Translations under genes and position numbers: made by a program | From: Herbaspirillum sp. ASV7 | Lineage (GTDB): Bacteria > Pseudomonadota > Gammaproteobacteria > Burkholderiales > Burkholderiaceae_D | NCBI RefSeq assembly: GCF_016429215.1 | Contig: NZ_JAELUH010000003.1 | Span: forward strand, 62,001-126,000 | Length of the DNA stretch: 64,000 nucleotides | Reading direction: 5' to 3' | In this document: in pieces, positions 58,066 through 64,000 of the stretch | How positions within the stretch are numbered: the stretch's first letter is position 1 | How the letters are laid out: the number at the start of each line of letters is the position of its first letter | Notes under the pieces: model-generated | The model's database searches: none | The model's input: only the letters and a program-made list of their open reading frames with translations | What the model was told of the DNA's origin: nothing

Positions 58066-58096
58066 ATGACAATTGCAACCCCTTCAACACAACCGC

Positions 58097-59599
58097 ATGC
58101 CCCAATTCGACAAATCCCTGGTCTGGTTCCGCCGCGACCTGCGCCACACCGATCATGCCGCCCTCTATTACGCGCTCTCGCAAAGCCGGCAGGTCTGGTG
58201 CGTGTTTGTCTTCGATACCGACATCCTCGATGCGCTCAAGCACGATGGCGTGCAGCAGGACCGCCGCATCGACTTCCTGCTGGCCAGCGTGGCCGAGCTT
58301 GATGCCGCCTTGCGCAAGGCCGGCGGCGGCCTGATCGTGCTGCATGGCGCAGCCGTGCAGCAGGTGCCGGAACTGGCGGCTGAACTGGGCGTGCAAGCTG
58401 TCTTCACCAATGCCGACTACGAGCCAGCGGCCATCGCGCGCGACCAGGCGGTCGCCGCCCGCTTGCGCGGGCAAGACGTGCAACTGCTGTCCTACAAGGA
58501 CCAGGTGATCTTCGAGAAGGACGAGGTATTGACGCAGTCGGCCAAGCCCTTCTCGGTCTTCACGCCCTACAAGAATGCCTGGATGGCCAAGCTGGCCGCG
58601 CCCGGTGGCGACTTCTACCTCAAGCCCTATCCGGTCGAGAGATACTTCGCCGCCCTGGCCAGGCCGCCGGGCAAGGCGCATCACGCGCTGCCGACGCACG
58701 CGCAACTGGGTTTCGCGCCCAGCAATCTGCAGGCACTGAAGATCCCCACCGGCATGTCCGGCGCCCAGGCACTGCTGGAGGATTTCCTGGGGCGCATCGG
58801 CGCCTACGGCACGGCGCGCGACTTCCCGGCGGTGAAGGGGCCCTCCTACCTGTCGGTGCATCTGCGCTTTGGCACGCTCTCGATCCGCACGCTGGCCCGC
58901 ACGGCGATGCAGGCCATGCATGCCGGCCAGGGCGCGGCGGGGGCGGCGGTGTGGCTGTCGGAACTGACCTGGCGTGATTTCTATTTCATGATCCTGCACC
59001 ATCATCCGCGCGTGACCACGCAGTCCTTCAAGCCGGAGTACGACGCCATCCAGTGGGAACAAGGCCCGCATGCCGAGGAACTCTTTGCAGCCTGGTGCGA
59101 GGGCCGTACCGGTTATCCGCTGGTGGATGCGGCCATGGCCCAGATCAACCAGAGCGGCTACATGCACAACCGCCTGCGCATGGTGGTGGCCAGCTTCCTC
59201 ACCAAGGACCTGGGCATCGACTGGCGCTGGGGCGAGAAGTATTTCGCCATCCACTTGAACGACTTCGACCTGGCGGCCAACAACGGCGGCTGGCAATGGG
59301 CCTCCTCTTCGGGGTGCGATGCGCAGCCCTATTTCCGCATTTTCAATCCGGTCACGCAGTCAGAGAAATTCGACCCTGACGGCAAGTTCATCCGCCGCTA
59401 CCTGCCGCAGCTGGCCAAGCTTTCCGACAAGCGCATCCACGCCCCCTGGACCGCCACGCCCGATGAACGCCTGAGCGCCGGCGTCACGCTGGGCCAGAAC
59501 TATCCGCGCCCCATCGTCGATCATGCCCAGGCGCGCGCGCAGACGCTGGAGCGCTATGCGGTGGTGAAGAAGAGCGAGAAAGCCAGCGAGGCCGAATAA
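58097..59599 (+). CDS. phr: Deoxyribodipyrimidine photolyase
   Basis: A 500-residue class I CPD photolyase that repairs UV dimers with light, using FAD and an antenna cofactor. The N-terminal antenna domain starts KSLVWFRRDLRHTDHAALYY. The FAD domain has LSVHLRFGTLSIRTLA, LTWRDFYFMILHHHP, GYMHNRLRMVVASFLTKDL and NGGWQWASSSGCDAQPYFRI, where the Trp and Asp residues of electron transfer lie. ATG 58097 gives the usual start. No LexA box is visible upstream. Confidence 0.95.
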   Translation: MPQFDKSLVWFRRDLRHTDHAALYYALSQSRQVWCVFVFDTDILDALKHDGVQQDRRIDFLLASVAELDAALRKAGGGLIVLHGAAVQQVPELAAELGVQAVFTNADYEPAAIARDQAVAARLRGQDVQLLSYKDQVIFEKDEVLTQSAKPFSVFTPYKNAWMAKLAAPGGDFYLKPYPVERYFAALARPPGKAHHALPTHAQLGFAPSNLQALKIPTGMSGAQALLEDFLGRIGAYGTARDFPAVKGPSYLSVHLRFGTLSIRTLARTAMQAMHAGQGAAGAAVWLSELTWRDFYFMILHHHPRVTTQSFKPEYDAIQWEQGPHAEELFAAWCEGRTGYPLVDAAMAQINQSGYMHNRLRMVVASFLTKDLGIDWRWGEKYFAIHLNDFDLAANNGGWQWASSSGCDAQPYFRIFNPVTQSEKFDPDGKFIRRYLPQLAKLSDKRIHAPWTATPDERLSAGVTLGQNYPRPIVDHAQARAQTLERYAVVKKSEKASEAE

Positions 59600-59632
59600 G
59601 ATCAGCGGAACAAGCCAGCCACGCACGAAAAA

Positions 59633-59658
59633 AAACCGGACTGCACGCAGTCCGGTTT
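59633..59658. terminator. Bidirectional terminator, phr / exporter gene
   Basis: AAACCGGACTG and CAGTCCGGTTT, loop CACG, with A8 before and T after: it works from both sides of these convergent genes. Confidence 0.92.
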
Positions 59659-59679
59659 CATATGAGGCAGGTAAGCCCG

Positions 59680-61278
59680 TCATTCCGACATGACCGGCTC
59701 GACCTTGGTATCCTGATCGAAGCGGATCGGTGGCACCCGGCGCACCATCCACAAGCCCACCAGCGACGCCACCACGGCAATGGCGATGCCCATGTGGATG
59801 GCACCGACCAGCGCATCGCGGGCCGCATCCAGCAAGGCCGATCCGTCGTGGCCGGCCTGCAGCAGGCGCGCCAGCAGCACCGACTGGATGTCGTGGTTGA
59901 CCAGCACTTCGGGATCGCTGAATTCCTTGAGCCACTGGGCGGCGTGGTCGCTCTCCAGAGCCTTCTGCACGCCAGCGCCGTACATCTGGCTGACCAGGGT
60001 ACCGGTAATGGCCGTGCCCAGCATGCCGCCGATCATGCGCAGCGATTGCAGCAGCGCCGTGGCGATCCCCAGATGCTCGCGGCTGGCGGCCTGCTGCGCA
60101 AACACCGTCAGATTGGGCAGGATCAGTCCCAGGCCGAAGCCGCCGGCCAGCATCACCGCCAGCATGAAGCCGTTGCCGGTAGCCCGGTCGCACAGCACCA
60201 CGCCCAGACAGGACGCCGCCACCAGCGCGTAACCCACGCTCATCATCAGGTTGGGATTGGGAATGCGCGTGATGATGCGGCCGTTGACGATGCTGGCCAC
60301 GGTAATACAGGCCACCAGGGGCGTGATCAAGAGGCCCGCCTCGCGCGGACTCATGCCGAAGCCGCCCTGGAACAGCAGCGGCGCATACATCAGCACCGAG
60401 AACATTGCAAAACCGGCCAGCACCGACAACACGAACAGGCTGGCCAGGGCAGGATCACGCATCATCTCGAAGGGCAGGATGGGCTGGGCGGCGCGCTGCT
60501 CCCACTTCCACAAGGCATAGAAAGCGATCAGCGATACCACCAGCAGGGCCGCCATGCCGGTCGTGATGCCGCGCTTGGGCAGCAGTTCCACCAGCAATTG
60601 CAGGCTGCCCAGGGCCAGCGAGATCAGCAGCGCGCCGGGCCAGTCCAGGCGCATCTTGCCGGCATGCTTGATATGACGGATGTGCGGCACGAAGCGCCAG
60701 ACGAAGAACAGCGAGATCACGCCGATGGGCAGGTTGCAGAAGAACACCCAGCGCCAGCCCAGCCCCTGGGTCAGGAAGCCGCCCAGCGAGGGGCCCACGG
60801 CGGTGGCGATGCCGAAGGCGGCCGAGAGGATGATCTGCCAGCGCAGGCGCACGCGCGGATCGGGAAACAGGTCGGCCACGGAGGCAAAACAGGTACCCAC
60901 CAGCATGCCGCCGCCGATGCCCTGCAAACCACGCGCCAGCACCAGGAACAGCATGCTGTTGGCCACACCGCACAAGGCCGAGGCACCGACGAAGACGATG
61001 ATGGAAGCGATCACGAAGGGCTTGCGGCCGAAGTAGTCGCCCAGCCGCCCGAAGATGGGCACGGTGATCACCGAGGTCAGCAGGTAGGACGTGGCGACCC
61101 AGGCATAGAGGTCGAAACCCTTGAGTTCGGCCACGATGGTGGGCAAGGCGGTGCCGACGATGGTCTGGTCCAGGGCCACCAGCATGATGACGAAGCAGAT
61201 GCCCAGTGTGGCCAGCAGGGATTCGCGGAACGGCAGGACTTGGCCGCTGGAATGGGCGGCGTCGGTATGGAGGGCCAT
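59680..61278 (-). CDS. DHA2-family drug/proton exporter
   Basis: A 532-residue inner-membrane transporter with 14 hydrophobic segments, of the EmrB/QacA type. Motif A is PIFGRLGDYFGRKPFVI, the start has ALDQTIVGTALPTIVAEL (motif D1), and motif C is GIATAVGPSLGGFLTQG. An EmrA-like partner gene is missing, so it probably acts alone in the inner membrane. The substrate is unknown. No regulator gene is adjacent. Confidence 0.88.
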   Translation of the reverse strand: MALHTDAAHSSGQVLPFRESLLATLGICFVIMLVALDQTIVGTALPTIVAELKGFDLYAWVATSYLLTSVITVPIFGRLGDYFGRKPFVIASIIVFVGASALCGVANSMLFLVLARGLQGIGGGMLVGTCFASVADLFPDPRVRLRWQIILSAAFGIATAVGPSLGGFLTQGLGWRWVFFCNLPIGVISLFFVWRFVPHIRHIKHAGKMRLDWPGALLISLALGSLQLLVELLPKRGITTGMAALLVVSLIAFYALWKWEQRAAQPILPFEMMRDPALASLFVLSVLAGFAMFSVLMYAPLLFQGGFGMSPREAGLLITPLVACITVASIVNGRIITRIPNPNLMMSVGYALVAASCLGVVLCDRATGNGFMLAVMLAGGFGLGLILPNLTVFAQQAASREHLGIATALLQSLRMIGGMLGTAITGTLVSQMYGAGVQKALESDHAAQWLKEFSDPEVLVNHDIQSVLLARLLQAGHDGSALLDAARDALVGAIHMGIAIAVVASLVGLWMVRRVPPIRFDQDTKVEPVMSE

Positions 61279-61382
61279 GTTGCGGGGAGAGGATCCGAAT
61301 ATTCGAATAAATAAGCAGCGCTAGCGCCAAACCGCCATTCTAGCAACGCCGGGCAATTGCTGCCGGACAAGTCTGCATCGTG

Positions 61383-61874
61383 CTAGAGCAGCAACTCGAA
61401 GCGCTGCTCGTTGAGCTTGATGCCCCAATGCGAGCCTATCCGTTCTTCAGTCATCACGAAGCCGTGGCGCTGGCACAAGGCATTGGCCGCCTGCAGGCCG
61501 GCGAAGCTCCACAGGAATATGGAGGGATAATCCTGCTCGGCAGCAAAGCGCACCGCCTCGCCCAGCAAGGCATCGCCCACGCCGCGCCCGCGCAGTTTCT
61601 CGGAAGCGATGAACCAGCGCAGTTCGGCGCCCTGCTCGCGGGCGTGCTGGCCGTCCAGGGTGATGGAACCTTCGACACGACCATGCACGGTGGCCGTCCA
61701 GAAGCCATCACGACTATCGTCGTAGCGACTCATGAAGGCCGCCAGCTCGGTGGCGGTGCGCGCCTCGAAGTAGACCCCGAAGCTCCAGTTCTCGGTGTAG
61801 TAGGCCGCGTGCAGCTCTGCCACGCGCCCGATGGCGCCCGGCAGGTAGCCGCGCCGGATGTGGATGTCGTCCAT
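61383..61874 (-). CDS. GNAT family N-acetyltransferase
   Basis: A 163-residue acetyltransferase. The acetyl-CoA motif A is FIASEKLRGRGVGDALLGEA, and motif B is SFAGLQAANALCQRHGFVMT. The N-terminus (DIHIRRGYLPGAIGRVAELH) resembles proteins often fused to MarR regulators. The substrate cannot be told. It lies 76 bases downstream of pmbA, on the minus strand. Confidence 0.85.
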   Translation of the reverse strand: MDDIHIRRGYLPGAIGRVAELHAAYYTENWSFGVYFEARTATELAAFMSRYDDSRDGFWTATVHGRVEGSITLDGQHAREQGAELRWFIASEKLRGRGVGDALLGEAVRFAAEQDYPSIFLWSFAGLQAANALCQRHGFVMTEERIGSHWGIKLNEQRFELLL

Positions 61875-61950
61875 GGCTTGCCCCCGAACAGGCCGGCGGC
61901 ATCAGCCAGGCGGCACCACCGGCAACTCGCCGACGGCGCCGGACCATGGC

Positions 61951-63315
61951 TCAGTCGCCGGCGATGGTCATGCTTTCCAGCAGGATGGAACCGGTCTCCT
62001 TGGTGCCGCGGATCAGGGTATCGTTGCCCACGGCGACGATCTGGCGCAGCATGTCCTTCATGTTACCTGCAATGGTGATCTCTTCCACCGGATACTGGAT
62101 CACGCCATTCTCTACCCAGTAGCCAGAAGCACCGCGCGAATAGTCGCCGGTGACGTAGTTCACGCCCTGCCCCATCAGCTCGGTCACCAGCAGGCCGGTA
62201 CCCATCTTCTTCAACATGCCCTTGAAGGTGTCGGCCTTGGTGGTGAGCTTCGAGCTCAGCGTCAGGTTGTGCGAGCCACCGGAGTTGCCGGTGGTCTGCA
62301 TGCCCAGCTTGCGCGCCGAATAGGTGGACAGGAAGTAACCCTGCACCACGCCATCCCTGACCACTTCGCGCTGGACGGTGCGCACGCCTTCTTCGTCGAA
62401 GGGGGCCGATCCGACCCCGCCGACCACATGCGGATCTTCCACGATCTGGATATGCTCGGGGAAGACCGGCTGGCCCAGCGAATCAAGCAGGAAGGTCGAC
62501 TTGCGGTACAGCGCGCCACCGGAGACGGCCTGCACGAAGGCCCCCAGCAGGCCCGCCGCCAGCGGTGCCTCGAACAGCACCGGGCACTTGCGGGTGGTCA
62601 GCTTGCGTGCGTTCAGGCGCGCCAGGGCGCGCTCGGCGGCATAGCGGCCGATGGCTTCGGGCTTGGCCAGTTGCCTGGGGTCGCGCTTGGACGAATACCA
62701 GTCGTCGCGCTGCATACCGGCGCCCTTGCCGGCGATGGGCGCCACCGAGATGGTGTGGCGCGAGAACGGATAGCCGCCCATGAAGCCGCGCGAATTGGCC
62801 GAGACGAAATGCGAGTGCTGCACGTAGACGCCGGCCCCTTCGCTGTTGCTGATGCGGGGATCGGTCTCCAGGGCGGCGCGTTCGCAGCGTTGGGCCAGCA
62901 CCACAGCTTCCTCGGCGGAAATATTCCAGGGCGAAAACAGTTTCAGGTCGCGCGGCGCCATTTCCAGCATGTCGGCATCGGGCAGGCCGGCGCAGTCATC
63001 GATGGCGGTGAAGCGGGCGATGTTGTAGGCCGCCTCCACCGTTTCCTTCAGGGCCTGTTGCGAGAAATCCGAGGTGCTGGCATTGCCGCGCCGTACCTGG
63101 CGGCCCTCTCCGAGGAATACCGTCACGCCGATGCCCTTGTCCTTGTTCTGCTCGATGGTTTCGATCTGGCCGCGTCTCACGCCGACGGACAGGCCACTGC
63201 CTTCACTGATATCGACGGCCGCATCCGAGGCGCCCTTCTCCTTGGCATAACGCAAGACATCCTGCGCCAACTGCTTCAACTGGTCCTGACTGTGCGTGAA
63301 TGGGGTATCGCTCAT
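61951..63315 (-). CDS. pmbA: Metalloprotease-like PmbA (TldE)
   Basis: A 454-residue TldD/PmbA-family protein. PmbA pairs with TldD, which carries the metal site; together they degrade unfolded peptides and process microcin B17 and modified peptides. PmbA itself lacks the HExxH motif, and none is visible here. Blocks: EKGASDAAVDISEGSGLSVG, KDKGIGVTVFLGEGR, SREANSRGF-like SANSRGFMGGYPFSRHTISV, YSRGASGYWVENGVIQYPV. tldD is not in the window. It is divergent from darP with 75 bases between, the normal neighbourhood. Confidence 0.93.
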   Translation of the reverse strand: MSDTPFTHSQDQLKQLAQDVLRYAKEKGASDAAVDISEGSGLSVGVRRGQIETIEQNKDKGIGVTVFLGEGRQVRRGNASTSDFSQQALKETVEAAYNIARFTAIDDCAGLPDADMLEMAPRDLKLFSPWNISAEEAVVLAQRCERAALETDPRISNSEGAGVYVQHSHFVSANSRGFMGGYPFSRHTISVAPIAGKGAGMQRDDWYSSKRDPRQLAKPEAIGRYAAERALARLNARKLTTRKCPVLFEAPLAAGLLGAFVQAVSGGALYRKSTFLLDSLGQPVFPEHIQIVEDPHVVGGVGSAPFDEEGVRTVQREVVRDGVVQGYFLSTYSARKLGMQTTGNSGGSHNLTLSSKLTTKADTFKGMLKKMGTGLLVTELMGQGVNYVTGDYSRGASGYWVENGVIQYPVEEITIAGNMKDMLRQIVAVGNDTLIRGTKETGSILLESMTIAGD

Positions 63316-63390
63316 GAGCCTGTTTTCTCTGAAATGCGGGTAAAACGGTTATCATAGCAGTCGTTAAGCTTTATTTCTCGACCTCACGAT

Positions 63391-63996
63391 ATGCCCAATG
63401 CCAACCGCGGCGCTGTCGGATTCCAGTCCAGCGAATTCGAACAGGAATACGACCGCCCCTCCAAGTCCCAACTCAAGCGCGAGATGGAAGCCCTGCAAAA
63501 GCTGGGCGAAGCGCTGGTTGCCGAACCCCGCGACCGCGTCAAGCGCGTCCCCATGCCCGAGGACGTGCGCGAGGCCATCCTCGAATGCCAGCAGATCAAG
63601 GATCACGAAGGCCGTCGCCGCCAGATGCAGTATGTGGGCAAAAAGATGCGCTCGCTGGAACCCGATGAAATCGCCATCATCCAGACCACCATCGATAGCT
63701 GGCGCGGTGCCTCCAAGGCCGAAACCGCCGCCATGCACGCGCTGGAGCGCCGCCGCGAGAAGCTGCTGGCCGACGACCAGGCATTGACCGAGTTGCTGGA
63801 TCGCCATCCCGAGGTCGACGTGCAGCACATGCGTACGCTGATCCGCAACGCCCGCAAGGAGCAGGCCGAGAACAAGCCGCCCAAGGCCTACCGCGAGATC
63901 TTCCAGATCCTCAAGCAGCTGCAGACCCAGGCCGCACTGGCCAAGGGTGAGGCAGCCGAGGATGACGGCCAGGAGCAAGAGGACGATGAGCGCTAA
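63391..63996 (+). CDS. darP: Ribosome biogenesis factor DarP (YjgA)
   Basis: A 201-residue charged helical protein that helps the late assembly of the 50S subunit. The family blocks are [34 protein letters not shown], and [20 protein letters not shown] with [12 protein letters not shown]. It ends in an acidic tail ([12 protein letters not shown]). The gene is complete and stops 4 bases before the window end. It is the usual neighbour of pmbA. Confidence 0.93.
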   Translation: MPNANRGAVGFQSSEFEQEYDRPSKSQLKREMEALQKLGEALVAEPRDRVKRVPMPEDVREAILECQQIKDHEGRRRQMQYVGKKMRSLEPDEIAIIQTTIDSWRGASKAETAAMHALERRREKLLADDQALTELLDRHPEVDVQHMRTLIRNARKEQAENKPPKAYREIFQILKQLQTQAALAKGEAAEDDGQEQEDDER

Positions 63997-64000
63997 GCGC

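Overview
The window reads as a chromosomal segment of a GC-rich betaproteobacterium, most like Herbaspirillum or a close Oxalobacteraceae relative. This is inferred from a nadE-glnB pair, the rluC/rne divergence with a long rne leader, pmbA next to darP, and the character of the protein sequences. It holds 55 protein genes, the first of which is cut by the window edge, and one tRNA. I see no phage, insertion sequence, integrase or CRISPR array.

Region by region. 1-4.6 kb: 3' end of trxB, a small I78-type inhibitor lipoprotein, an Smr protein, an LRR-protein kinase, and a radical SAM protein with a near-consensus LexA box in front and a sliding-clamp-like C-terminus. 4.7-9.4 kb: an AcoR-type sigma-54 activator facing an aldehyde dehydrogenase/DUF779 operon that has a GG-N10-GC promoter and helically phased repeats, then the PII gene glnB. 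9.5-13.7 kb: glutamine-dependent nadE, a FemAB-like acyltransferase and a four-repeat membrane protein. 13.8-20.3 kb: iron block of sigma factor, FecR, siderophore receptor and a secreted beta-propeller, with a convergent ferric-binding protein.

20.5-33.7 kb: ppx, an RsmI-like methyltransferase, the minus-strand operon rluC-gph-Rieske-sppA, then rne behind an 800-base structured leader, and the molybdenum cofactor genes moaA, mobA and moeA. 33.9-41.8 kb: rmuC, a truncated haemoglobin, an ABC-type permease, small envelope proteins (LprI-like, PsiF), a LysE exporter beside a 42-bp perfect palindrome, and three tandem paralogous secreted Lys/Ala-rich proteins. 41.9-46.6 kb: tilS, accA, an AlkA-type glycosylase and cysS, all on the minus strand.

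46.8-56.1 kb: an envelope operon (TPR/helical-stalk protein, L,D-transpeptidase, periplasmic cyclophilin), then ppiB and lpxH, facing cysE, rlmB and rnr; tRNA-Leu(CAG) follows with a near-consensus promoter. 56.3-64 kb: a chemoreceptor with a sigma-28 type promoter, a photolyase, a DHA2 exporter, a GNAT enzyme, pmbA and darP.

Most of the window is conserved housekeeping. The least expected signals are the LexA/clamp radical SAM gene, the tandem hairpins at the start of the rne leader, the triplicated secreted proteins, the 42-bp palindrome, and a dispersed intergenic repeat seen twice.
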